Below are positions 46,774 through 53,774 of a stretch of DNA of 64,000 nt, piece after piece. How positions within the stretch are numbered: position 1 is the stretch's first letter; the number at the start of each line of letters is the position of its first letter. Both the position numbers and the translations under genes were made by a program. The stretch lies in contig NZ_JBIVRB010000002.1 of NCBI RefSeq assembly GCF_044755465.1, positions 372,001 through 436,000 on the forward strand, given 5' to 3'. The stretch comes from Peterkaempfera sp044755465 (lineage in GTDB: Bacteria > Actinomycetota > Actinomycetes > Streptomycetales > Streptomycetaceae). The notes under the pieces are model-generated. The model did not search any database. It saw nothing but the letters and a program-made list of their open reading frames with translations, and was not told the DNA's origin.

Positions 46774-46906
46774 CGACCGCCGCCGCCTGCCGAGCGGATA
46801 CCCCTCCCACCAGGACACGGTCCCGTGGCGCGGCACCATCCGCAGCCACGGTGCGCCCGGCCACCGCCGGACACCGCCGGGTCCCCGGACACCGCTGGAA
46901 ACCACC

Positions 46907-47932
46907 ATGCCCGAGCAGTCCCACCTGTCCGCCCTGCCCGTCATCGATCTCTCCGCGGCAGAGCGCGGCCCGCGACACCGCGAGCGCCTGCACGAGGACC
47001 TGCACACCGCCGCCCACGAGGTCGGCTTCTTCCACCTGGTGGGCCATGGCATCGACCCGGCCGAGACCGGCGCGCTGATGCGGGCCGTCCGGGCGTTCTT
47101 CGCCCTCCCCGAGGCGGACCGGCTCTCCATCGCCAACCTCCGCTCCCCGCACTTCCGGGGCTACACCCGCACCGGTGACGAGCGCACGGCCGGCCGGCGC
47201 GACTGGCGCGATCAGCTCGACATCGGCGCGGAGCGCCCCAGCCGCGCCCCGCAGCCCGGCGAACCGCCGTACTGGTGGCTGGAAGGCCCCAACCAGTGGC
47301 CCGCCGCCCTGCCGGAGCTGCGCCCCGCGGCCCTGGGCTGGATCGACCGGCTGGCCGGTGTGGCCGACCGGCTGCTCCGCGAGCTGCTGGCGGCCATCGG
47401 CGCACCGGCCGACTTCTACGCCCCGATCTTCGCCGAACGGCCCCAGCTGCACCTGAAGCTGGTCCGCTACCCGGGGCGCGCCCCCGACGGCGCCGACCAG
47501 GGCGTGGGCGTCCACAAGGACTACGGCTTCCTCACCCTGCTGCTCCAGGACGAGGTGGGCGGTCTTCAGGTACAGCAGCCGGACGGCACCTTCCTCGACG
47601 TGCCGCCGCTGCCCGGAGCGTTCGTGGTCAACCTGGGCGAACTGCTCGAAGTCGCCACCAACGGCTACCTGAAGGCCACCGACCACCGGGTGGTGAGCCC
47701 GCCCGGCAGCCGCGAGCGCTTCTCCGTCCCGTTCTTCTACAACCCCCGCCTGGACGCGCGGATCGACCCGCTGCCCTTCGCGCACACCGACCGGGCGCCC
47801 GGTGTCACCCAGGACCCCGCGAACCCCTTGTTCACCGAGTACGGCCGCAACGAGCTCAAGGGCTGGCTCCGCGCCCACCCCGAGGTCGCCCGGCGGCACC
47901 ATCCCGGCCTGGTGGCCTCGGACCGGGCCTGA
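46907..47932 (+). CDS. 2-oxoglutarate/Fe(II) dioxygenase, IPNS-like family
   Basis: A 341-residue non-haem iron enzyme with an N-terminal DIOX_N-type domain (LPVIDLSAAERGPRHRERL, GFFHLVGHGID) and a jelly-roll core. Iron ligands are H203 and D205 (GVHKDYGF) and H260 (ATDHRVVSP); the cosubstrate Arg follows in RERFSVPFFYN. Related bacterial proteins are annotated as isopenicillin N synthase family oxygenases and include hydroxylases and desaturases. ATG 46907 has a weak ribosome site. It is preceded by a 360-bp gap with a Cys-containing leader, so it is a separate transcription unit. Confidence 0.88.
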   Translation: MPEQSHLSALPVIDLSAAERGPRHRERLHEDLHTAAHEVGFFHLVGHGIDPAETGALMRAVRAFFALPEADRLSIANLRSPHFRGYTRTGDERTAGRRDWRDQLDIGAERPSRAPQPGEPPYWWLEGPNQWPAALPELRPAALGWIDRLAGVADRLLRELLAAIGAPADFYAPIFAERPQLHLKLVRYPGRAPDGADQGVGVHKDYGFLTLLLQDEVGGLQVQQPDGTFLDVPPLPGAFVVNLGELLEVATNGYLKATDHRVVSPPGSRERFSVPFFYNPRLDARIDPLPFAHTDRAPGVTQDPANPLFTEYGRNELKGWLRAHPEVARRHHPGLVASDRA

Positions 47933-48059
47933 GGTCAGCCGACGGCGGCCCGCCCCACCCGGTCACTCCGGCGGCTGCCCTGGGTCGCGGGGGTGACCCG
48001 GGCGGGTTTGCCTGGGAGAGGCACCAGGGGGCTCCGGAAGTCGCGAGACAGGGAACGAC

Positions 48060-49763
48060 ATGACGACCACGACCGCGCGTTCGACCATGACCATCGGCGA
48101 CTTCCTGCTGCGCCGCCTGCGGGAGGCGGGCATCTCGCACCTGTTCGGAGTGGCCGGCGACTACAACCTCGAATTCCTCCTGCAAATGGAGGACCGCGAC
48201 GAGTTCACCTGGGTCGGCAACTGCAACGAGCTGAACGCCGCCTACGCGGCCGACGGGTACGCGCGGCTCAACGGCATCTCGGGGCTGGTGGTCACCCACG
48301 GCGTCGGCGCCTGGAGCGCCATCAACGGTGTCGCCGGCGCCTACAGCGAGCACGTCCCCGTCGTCTGCGTCTGCGGGTCGCTTCCGCTGAAGGCGCTGGA
48401 CCGGAAGCTGCTGATGCACCACACCTCGGGCGACACCGAGTACGACGACGTCATGCGCGGCTACGCCCAGGTCACGGTGGCACAGGCCAGGCTGACGCCG
48501 CAGAACGCCGTGACGGAGATCGACCGGCTCATCCTCACCGCCTGGCAGCGCAAGCTCCCGGTCTACCTGGAGCTGCCCTCCGACATCGCCTACCTGGATG
48601 TCGAGGTCCCGCCGGAGCCGCTGGAGCTCGCCATGCCACGGAGCGATCCCGAACGGCTGAGCGCGTGCAGCGACGCGATCGTCGCCCGGCTCAGCAGTGC
48701 GCGCTCGCCCGTGATCCTGGTCGACATCGACGCGGACCGCTTCGATGTGACCGGCGAGCTGTCGGAGCTGGCGGGCAGGATGCGGCTGCCGATCGCCGCC
48801 GTCAACACCGTCAAGGGGCTCATCGACGAGACCGGCCCGCACTTCCTCGGCCTCTACGCGGGAGCGGGCAGCAAGCCCGAGATCCGCGAGCTGGTGGAGA
48901 ACAGCGACTGCCTGCTGGCGATCGGCGTACGGCGGGTGGACACGACGTCCGGGGGTTTCAGCGACGCGCTCCCCGCCGGACGGATCGACGCCCGCGGTGA
49001 CGCCGTGGACATCGGCTCGGACAACTACCAGGCCGTCTACCTGAAGGAACTGCTCCGCCGGGTCGTCGATCACGCCCCGGCCAGGACGTCGGGATACTCC
49101 CGGCAGACCGAGGCACCGCAGAAGCCGAGCGCGGCCGCGCTGTCCGGCCCGCTCACCCAGGCGGCGTACTGGAGCATCGTCCAGGACTTCATCCGCGAGG
49201 GCGATGTGCTCATCGCCGAGGACGGCACCTCCGAGGCGGGCTGCTGGGGGCTGCAACTGCCGTCGAAGTGCTCCATCGTCACCCAGGCCGTCTGGGGCTC
49301 GATCGGCTACAGCGTGGGCTCGGTCCTCGGTACGCTCCTGGCCGCGCCGCAGCGGCGGCACCTGCTCTTCGTGGGCGATGGGTCCTTCCAGCTCACGGCG
49401 CAGGAGGTGTCGACCATCCTGCGGCACGACCTCAAGCCCGTCATCTTTCTGATCAACAACGGCGGCTACACGGTGGAGCGCACCATCTGCGGCAAGCAGG
49501 GGCACTTCAACGACATCGCCAACTGGGCCTACGCCGAGCTGCCGAAGGTCCTGCACCCGGGGACGACCGCCCGGACGTTCGTCGTGCGGACGCCGGCCGA
49601 ACTGAAGGAGGCGCTGGCCGCCCCGCACGACAGCATGATCTTCATCGAGGCGGTCATGGACAAGTACGACGCCCCGCAGCTCGTCATCGACTCCGGCCAC
49701 GGAATGGCGGAGGTCGACTACGGCCCCCGTGGCCCGCAGCACCGGCCCGGCGTCCAGCTCTGA
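48060..49763 (+). CDS. ThDP-dependent 2-keto-acid decarboxylase (indole/phenylpyruvate type)
   Basis: A 567-residue thiamine-diphosphate enzyme of the pyruvate/indolepyruvate decarboxylase family: TIGDFLLRRLREAGISHLFGVAGDYNLEFL, catalytic Glu in NCNELNAAYAADGYAR, the two active-site His in LLMHHTSGD, and the ThDP motif VGDGSFQLTAQEVSTILRHDLKPVIFLINNGGY. It would turn an aromatic 2-keto acid into the aldehyde. With the amino acid decarboxylase it offers amine and aldehyde halves, a combination that could feed condensation chemistry. ATG 48060 lies 127 bp after the oxygenase gene. Confidence 0.9.
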   Translation: MTTTTARSTMTIGDFLLRRLREAGISHLFGVAGDYNLEFLLQMEDRDEFTWVGNCNELNAAYAADGYARLNGISGLVVTHGVGAWSAINGVAGAYSEHVPVVCVCGSLPLKALDRKLLMHHTSGDTEYDDVMRGYAQVTVAQARLTPQNAVTEIDRLILTAWQRKLPVYLELPSDIAYLDVEVPPEPLELAMPRSDPERLSACSDAIVARLSSARSPVILVDIDADRFDVTGELSELAGRMRLPIAAVNTVKGLIDETGPHFLGLYAGAGSKPEIRELVENSDCLLAIGVRRVDTTSGGFSDALPAGRIDARGDAVDIGSDNYQAVYLKELLRRVVDHAPARTSGYSRQTEAPQKPSAAALSGPLTQAAYWSIVQDFIREGDVLIAEDGTSEAGCWGLQLPSKCSIVTQAVWGSIGYSVGSVLGTLLAAPQRRHLLFVGDGSFQLTAQEVSTILRHDLKPVIFLINNGGYTVERTICGKQGHFNDIANWAYAELPKVLHPGTTARTFVVRTPAELKEALAAPHDSMIFIEAVMDKYDAPQLVIDSGHGMAEVDYGPRGPQHRPGVQL

Positions 49764-49880
49764 CCAGGAGCCAAGGCCCCGCGCGGCCGGGCGGCAGCTG
49801 ACCGCCACCGCCTCGAACGGACGACTGCGCCGCGCGGTGCGCCCGCCCAGCCCGCCGCCGGCAGCACCGCCGGCGCGTCC

Positions 49881-50024
49881 AAGCGATCGCTCGACCCCAC
49901 ACAGCACCCCGGGTCGACGCGGTTCGTCGCCACCGGCGCCCCCCTGTGCCCGGGGGACAGCAAAGGGCGGGCCGAGGTGGACCTCGACCCGCACCGGGAA
50001 GCTGGGCCATCGCCCCGTGGGTGA
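49881..50024 (+). pseudogene. Recombinase C-terminal tail remnant A
   Basis: In the frame ending at TGA 50022-50024 the translation reads …PTQHPGSTRFVATG and then GRAEVDLDPHREAGPSPRG. The HPGxxxVxA…VRAEVDLDPHR pattern resembles the extreme C-terminus of actinomycete serine recombinases. It shares 27 identical bases (49971-49997) with remnant B at 51338-51364, and a degenerate version of the tRNA-derived core follows (50029-50046). No intact recombinase precedes it. The rest of 49764-50084 shows nothing else. Confidence 0.45.
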
Positions 50025-50084
50025 TGGTCGGTGCCCTCTCGGGGACGACGGACAGACCGCAGCCGGTCGGTGGCCGGGCGGCCC

Positions 50085-50492
50085 TCAGCGCCTTGCCCGG
50101 CCCCGGGCCGGCTTGGGCGCCCGTGGCGCGCGGCCGACATTCTGCACGCTGTTGTTGCTGTTCGTCTGCGGCCCCTCGTAGCTGCCCGTGCTGTTCAGCG
50201 AGCCCACAACGATATTGAGGTTCCCGGTGTTGTTGGCGCCGCCCTTCACGGACACATTCTGGCTGTTCCTGAGGTTTCCGCTGTCCACCGGCCCGTTGGC
50301 GCAGACGCGCTCACCCTGTCGGCAGGACAGGCCGGCATCGACGTTCACCGAGTCCCCGAAGTGGTCGACCTCGCCACGGGCCCCGAACGGCCAGTCGAAC
50401 GAGGAGGCGGAGACCGGTGAGGCCCCTGTCAACAGGAGGCCACCAGCGGCGACAGCCACCACAAAGCTCCCCACCACACGTCTCATCGGCAT
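50085..50492 (-). CDS. Secreted Asn-rich small protein 1
   Basis: A 135-residue protein with a signal peptide (MPMRRVVGSFVVAVAAGGLLLTGASPVSA, cleavage near residue 29). The mature part has two Cys 7 residues apart (SCRQGERVC) and an Asn/Ser/Gly-rich region: DSGNLRNSQNVSV, GGANNTGNLN, NSTGS, TNSNNSVQNVG. The tail is basic. Repeats of the GN-x2-N type suggest a stacked-beta or amyloid-like surface protein. ATG 50492 has AGGAG; ATG 50486 is an alternative. It is a neighbour and apparent relative of the gene at 50582. Function unknown. Confidence 0.65.
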   Translation of the reverse strand: MPMRRVVGSFVVAVAAGGLLLTGASPVSASSFDWPFGARGEVDHFGDSVNVDAGLSCRQGERVCANGPVDSGNLRNSQNVSVKGGANNTGNLNIVVGSLNSTGSYEGPQTNSNNSVQNVGRAPRAPKPARGRARR

Positions 50493-50581
50493 CTCCGGTC
50501 TCCTGCGCCGCCGCCTGCACAGCGGGCTCGGCGACATGCATACCCCCGGGGGCCCTACCAGCAGTGGGCGGTTCGGCGCGT

Positions 50582-51010
50582 TCACCCGAACGCCGTGTGC
50601 TTCCGGCCCCCTGGGCGGGCGGCCACCGCCTGGACGCTGTTGCCGCTGTCCCGGGTGTTGCCGCTGGTGGTGTTGTTGGCGTTGGAGGAGCCGTTGACGC
50701 TGGAGAGGTTTCCGCTGTTGTTGGGGTTCCCGTGGTTGACGAAGTTCCCGCTGTTGACGCTGTTGCCGCTGTGGATCGCGCCGTTGACGCACTCGACCGG
50801 AGCCTTGTAGCTGACGCCGACGATGGGACCGCAGAGGACCCCCGAGGTGACGCTCGCGAGCGAGCCGAGGTCCGCACCCGCCACCGCGTAGAGCAGGGAC
50901 TGCGGCGGGGCCGCCGCAGCGGCGTGCGCGGACGGCACCTGCCCTGGGAGCACCAGGACCCCGAAGGCTCCGGCCACGATTACCCCGCCAACCCGGGTGA
51001 TCCTTCTCAT
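50582..51010 (-). CDS. Secreted Asn-rich small protein 2
   Basis: A 142-residue protein with a signal peptide (MRRITRVGGVIVAGAFGVLVLPGQVPSAHA), a short non-repetitive domain with two Cys (VLCGP, VECVNG), then a strongly repetitive segment HSGNSVNSGNFVNHGNPNNS and SGNTRDSGNSVQ. The S-G-N-x-x-N spacing is regular. GGGAGAG precedes ATG 51010. It shares architecture and the GN repeats with the protein encoded just downstream on the same strand, so they may co-assemble on the cell surface. Function unknown. Confidence 0.65.
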   Translation of the reverse strand: MRRITRVGGVIVAGAFGVLVLPGQVPSAHAAAAAPPQSLLYAVAGADLGSLASVTSGVLCGPIVGVSYKAPVECVNGAIHSGNSVNSGNFVNHGNPNNSGNLSSVNGSSNANNTTSGNTRDSGNSVQAVAARPGGRKHTAFG

Positions 51011-51225
51011 CGCTCTCCCGATTCAGCCGCGCTCTGGACGATGCAGCAGCAGTTATACCGCTCGTCAAAGGCCGGTCACGGCCCCAGCCGACTCCCCGCG
51101 CCGGTGTCCCTCCGTAGCCGCCCCCGGCTACGCCGGTCGGCCCAACGGGGTGGAGATCCCGGCCCGCGCAGAGGACCGAAGCCCGGGTGCGTCTCCGTGC
51201 AGTCCCGCCACGGACCGCGCCGTCC

Positions 51226-51400
51226 AAACGCGACATCAGGGCGCTGGGAGACATGGCCGAGGCGCTTCGCGAGGCCGCTGGGGAAGAGAAGGCCGCCAAC
51301 TACCGCAAACTCGGCACCCGGGCAACCGAAAGTGCGAGCCGAGGTGGACCTCGACCCGCACCGGAACGCTGTGCCATCACCCCGCAGGGTGATGATGTGG
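51226..51400 (+). pseudogene. Recombinase C-terminal tail remnant B, frameshifted
   Basis: One frame reads DIRALGDMAEALREAAGEEK then AANYRKLG (51232-51317), typical of the coiled-coil end of serine recombinases. A different frame continues VRAEVDLDPHRNAVPSPRR (from about 51332). A frameshift or small deletion separates them, and no catalytic domain remains. The remnant runs directly into the 24-nt tRNA-like core at 51398, including the hairpin CATCACCC-CGCA-GGGTGATG at 51375-51394. Confidence 0.5.
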
Positions 51401-51421
51401 TGTCCGAGGGGGGACTTGAAC
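51398..51421 (+). other. Attachment-site copy of the tRNA-Leu 3' end
   Basis: These 24 bases are identical to 55574-55597, which encode the CCA end, acceptor 3' strand and part of the T arm of tRNA-Leu (minus strand). Identity ends abruptly at 51422, after which the sequence diverges from the tRNA. This is the expected far att site of an element integrated in the tRNA gene. Confidence 0.75.
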
Positions 51422-51551
51422 TCTCCACTCGGGCACCAGCCCACAACCGCTCTGACCTGGGGAAACACCCGCTGACAGGCTTCATTTCGGCGGGCGTTTC
51501 TCCTGTTCTTTCCTGCTGTTTCAGGCCCTCTCGGGTCCCTGTTGGTCATGC

Positions 51552-51569
51552 GTTGGTCACGTGACCAAC
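51552..51569. promoter_or_regulatory. Perfect 18-bp palindrome
   Basis: GTTGGTCAC-GTGACCAAC (51552-51569) is a perfect palindrome, preceded by another GTTGGTCA half at 51541-51548; a further GTTGGTCA occurs at 55511, near the tRNA-side att site. It may be a recombinase arm site or an operator. The surrounding 51430-51690 has no gene. Confidence 0.5.
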
Positions 51570-51691
51570 CCTCCTCCGAGGCGGTCCGTCCCTGGTCAGG
51601 CTTCCCGGATGGCGCCACAGGGCTTGGCCTAGCCTGCACGGGCGCGTGCGTGACCACGTAAGGGGTGGGCTGGGGCGGTCGGAGACCTGTT

Positions 51692-51752
51692 TATGCAAGG
51701 ACACGCATAGTCGCGTTCACGCATAGACGCATGGCGCCACCCCCTCTACTGT
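51692..51752 (+). promoter_or_regulatory. Promoter with ACGCATAG repeats
   Basis: ACGCATAG occurs at 51703-51710 and 51719-51726 (16-bp period), with ACGCAT directly after and an inverted TATGC at 51692. TAGACG (51724-51729), 17 bp and TACTGT (51747-51752) form a promoter partly inside the repeats. It serves the DUF6879 gene pair; the repeats could have been the target of the now broken regulator at 52503. Confidence 0.5.
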
Positions 51753-51797
51753 CGTTGGCCAGGCGACCCAAACGGGGCCAGAGCAAGGGGGTTTGCC

Positions 51798-52007
51798 ATG
51801 TCCGAACGTTCGGCACTCACCCGGCTCACGGGCAACGGCAACGGCGAGTGCGGAGAGAAGGACTGCCCGAACGTGTACCGCACGGCGACTGGATCGTTCG
51901 TGGTGCAGGGCGACGTGTCCGACGCCTTCACCCCGCCCGCCGGGGAAGGGCTCGTGGAAATCCCGGAAGCGGTTCTCAGGGAGGCAATCCGTGCACTTGG
52001 ATGGTGA
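51798..52007 (+). CDS. Small hypothetical protein upstream of DUF6879 gene
   Basis: A 69-residue protein with NGNGECGEKDCPNVYRTATG and a SFVVQGDVSDAFTPPAGEGLVEIPEAVLREAI tail. Short proteins of this pattern (CPxVYRTxxGxFVVQG) commonly precede DUF6879 or DUF397 genes in Streptomyces, near Xre regulators. ATG 51798 follows AAGGGGG. Its end overlaps the next gene. Biochemical function unknown. Confidence 0.7.
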   Translation: MSERSALTRLTGNGNGECGEKDCPNVYRTATGSFVVQGDVSDAFTPPAGEGLVEIPEAVLREAIRALGW

Positions 52008-52506
52008 TGCATGGAATGACTGCTTCGATTCCATGGAGCGTGAGGCATGGCGGCTGGAAACGCTGCCCGTTTACACAATGCCCCAGGAAGCGGAGAAGCT
52101 GAAGCGCTTCCTCGCCGGGGAGAAATCCCCCGATGATTACACGTCGGCCTGGATGGACGAGGTTCGGCAATGGGCCTCGGAAGGAAAAGGAGTCGGCAGG
52201 GTGCACGTCGTGACCCGCCCGCTCTCGGACTACCTTCGGTTCGAGTTCGAGTATTACTACCGGCACCACGTGAAGGTGGGTGAGGATATCAGCATCCTCG
52301 ACCTCACCGACCGGGAGAACCCGGGACTTCCGGATCAGGATTTCTGGATGTTCGATGAGTCCAAGGTGGTCCTGATGAACTACCGGGAAGACGGGACGCA
52401 GATCGACCGGGAACTGTACGAGGGTGACCCGGAGCCGTACCGGCAGTGGAAGCAGATTGCCATTGCCGAATCCGTGCCTTTCCTGGAGTACGTGAGCAGC
52501 GGGTGA
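51991..52506 (+). CDS. DUF6879-family protein
   Basis: A 171-residue protein matching the DUF6879 pattern: ETLPVYTMPQEAEKLKRFLAGE, RVHVVTRPLSDYLRFEFEYYYRHHVKVGEDISILDL, DFWMFDESKVVLMNYREDG and FLEYVSSG. Such proteins accompany Xre/DUF5753 regulators, in pairs related to the whiJ-type developmental or toxin-antitoxin-like loci. GTG 51991 has GGGAGG upstream. The partner regulator gene that follows (4-bp overlap) is broken, so this member may be orphaned. Confidence 0.75.
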   Translation: MHLDGDAWNDCFDSMEREAWRLETLPVYTMPQEAEKLKRFLAGEKSPDDYTSAWMDEVRQWASEGKGVGRVHVVTRPLSDYLRFEFEYYYRHHVKVGEDISILDLTDRENPGLPDQDFWMFDESKVVLMNYREDGTQIDRELYEGDPEPYRQWKQIAIAESVPFLEYVSSG

Positions 52507-52982
52507 CGTTCGATCCTGAGCAGCTCGGGCAGCCGAAACAGGAACTGGCGGCCCTGCCTTTCCCATTCTCCGGCCGATGTCACAAAGACGATCGCCAGGA
52601 AGCTGGAGCGGCAGGAGGTTCTTTACGGCACGAAGAAGCGGTTCACTTTCATTCTCACTGAGCGGGCTGTGAGGTGGCCATTCTTGCCCCGGCTGCGATG
52701 GCGATGCAAATTGACCGGCTGGCCTCACTGACTCATCTTACGAACGTGAAGCTCGGTGTCATCCCCATCACGGGGTACAAGCCCATGGCGCCGATGGACA
52801 CCTTCACCACCTATGACGAGACCCTGGCCACCGTGGACAACACCACCGGTGTCGTGGTTCTGAGAGATCCACGCGACATCGACATGCACTTGGAACTGTT
52901 CTCCACTCTGGAGGGTTATGCGCTGTTCGGGAGCGAAGCGCGAGCCTTGTTGGCGGAGTGGTCCGCCGCCTGTCGTTCATGA
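52503..52982 (+). pseudogene. Xre/DUF5753 regulator, internally deleted and frameshifted
   Basis: It begins normally at GTG 52503 (MTFDPEQLGQPKQELAAL), then loses the helix-turn-helix and the middle. A second frame gives IARKLERQEVLYGTKKRFTF and ILTERAVRW (about 52590-52670), and a third gives AAMAMQIDRLASLTHLTNVK through LFGSEARALLAEWSAACRS (52690-52982), which are consecutive parts of DUF5753. No single frame encodes a full protein. Confidence 0.75.
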
Positions 52983-53142
52983 TCTTTAGTCCATGACGGG
53001 AAAGAACTACACAGCCGTCACTTTCTAGGCCAATGTTTTCCCCCAAAGCAGCGACCGAGCGAAACGAAAAGTGGGTCCGCTACGGCGTGGGATGGCGGCT
53101 GGGGTACCGGCGGAGGTTCGGCCCTGACGCCGGTGTGCGCTG

Positions 53143-53553
53143 ATGACGACCGGGCGCATGACTCTCCGGGTGTCATACGACGGCGGCCGGACGTACGGCC
53201 CGGTGCGCACGGTGCAGGTGAACCCGCGCAACGCAGTGATCTTGGGTTCGCCGACCAAGTACCCGCCGTGCGGGTGCCCTCGGTGCACGGGGCGTCCGTC
53301 GTCGCCGAGGTCGGCGTCCGCCGCGCTCGTCGCTGTCCCTTTGCTTCCCGCCGGAATCCCGGCGGGAGTCCCCGAGAAGAGAGAGGTAGTCCGATGGTGG
53401 AAGAGAACACCGGTTCCGTGGCCCCCGAGGGGGGTGGCCTGCTCGTCGCGAAGCGGAAGATCGTGGCCGCACGCACCCGTGCCGAGCAGGAGTCTGACGT
53501 CAGCAGTGGCCGTTCCGACGGCAACGACTGACGGGAGCGCCCACGGTGCTTGA
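53143..53553 (+). CDS. Hypothetical protein with conserved N-terminus
   Basis: The first 45 residues, MTTGRMTLRVSYDGGRTYGP then a segment ending PPCGCPRCTGR, look like a genuine small Streptomyces protein (YDGGRTYGPV and a CxCPxC knuckle). The remaining 90 residues are Ala/Pro/Ser/Arg-rich, overlap the 45-codon gene at 53394 and may be read-through of a decayed end. No clear ribosome site. Function unknown. Confidence 0.4.
   Translation: MTTGRMTLRVSYDGGRTYGPVRTVQVNPRNAVILGSPTKYPPCGCPRCTGRPSSPRSASAALVAVPLLPAGIPAGVPEKREVVRWWKRTPVPWPPRGVACSSRSGRSWPHAPVPSRSLTSAVAVPTATTDGSAHGA
53394..53531 (+). CDS. 45-residue peptide upstream of APH-like kinase
   Basis: A short hydrophilic peptide, MVEENTGSVAPEGGGLLVAK then RKIVAARTRAEQESDVSSGR and SDGND, with GAGAGAGG about 8 bp before the ATG. 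The balanced charge and good ribosome site support it being translated. It could be a stand-alone small protein or a modified-peptide precursor, but there are no Cys and only scattered Ser/Thr. It is unrecognised. Confidence 0.45.
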   Translation: MVEENTGSVAPEGGGLLVAKRKIVAARTRAEQESDVSSGRSDGND

Positions 53554-53774
53554 TGCAGCCTCGTGGGCGGGGCGTCTGGGCGGGGACACTCATCCGCCCC
53601 GGCCTGTCGGCCGCAGCCGCTGCCCTGCTGGCCGCTGGCTCGTGCCCCGGCCTCGATGTCGTCCTCACCTCCGCTAGCACCCGCGAGCACTGGGACGACG
53701 TGGCCAAGGCTCTGGCTGCGCCGCTGACGGCCCAGGAACTCAGGAGGGTGACGGATGAACTCGCCTCTGAATGA
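53550..53774 (+). CDS. Short ORF resembling an aldo/keto reductase C-terminus
   Basis: A 74-residue frame whose end (GLDVVLTSASTREHWDDVAK, then ALAAPLTAQELRRVTDELA) resembles the final helices of aldo/keto reductases. No catalytic part precedes it and a stop codon lies just upstream, so this is either a remnant or a re-used fragment. It overlaps the kinase start by 20 bp, and its AGGAGGG serves the kinase. Confidence 0.4.
   Translation: MMQPRGRGVWAGTLIRPGLSAAAAALLAAGSCPGLDVVLTSASTREHWDDVAKALAAPLTAQELRRVTDELASE

Noticed and set aside
37408..49763. Assigning the amine cluster to a named natural product.
   Set aside because: The gene set does not match any pathway I can identify with confidence, so no product name is given.
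50085..51010. The two Asn-rich secreted proteins as chaplins or rodlins.
   Set aside because: They lack the chaplin core (GSPGxxSGN…VPVHIPxN…CGN) and the rodlin pattern; only the secretion signal and small size are shared.
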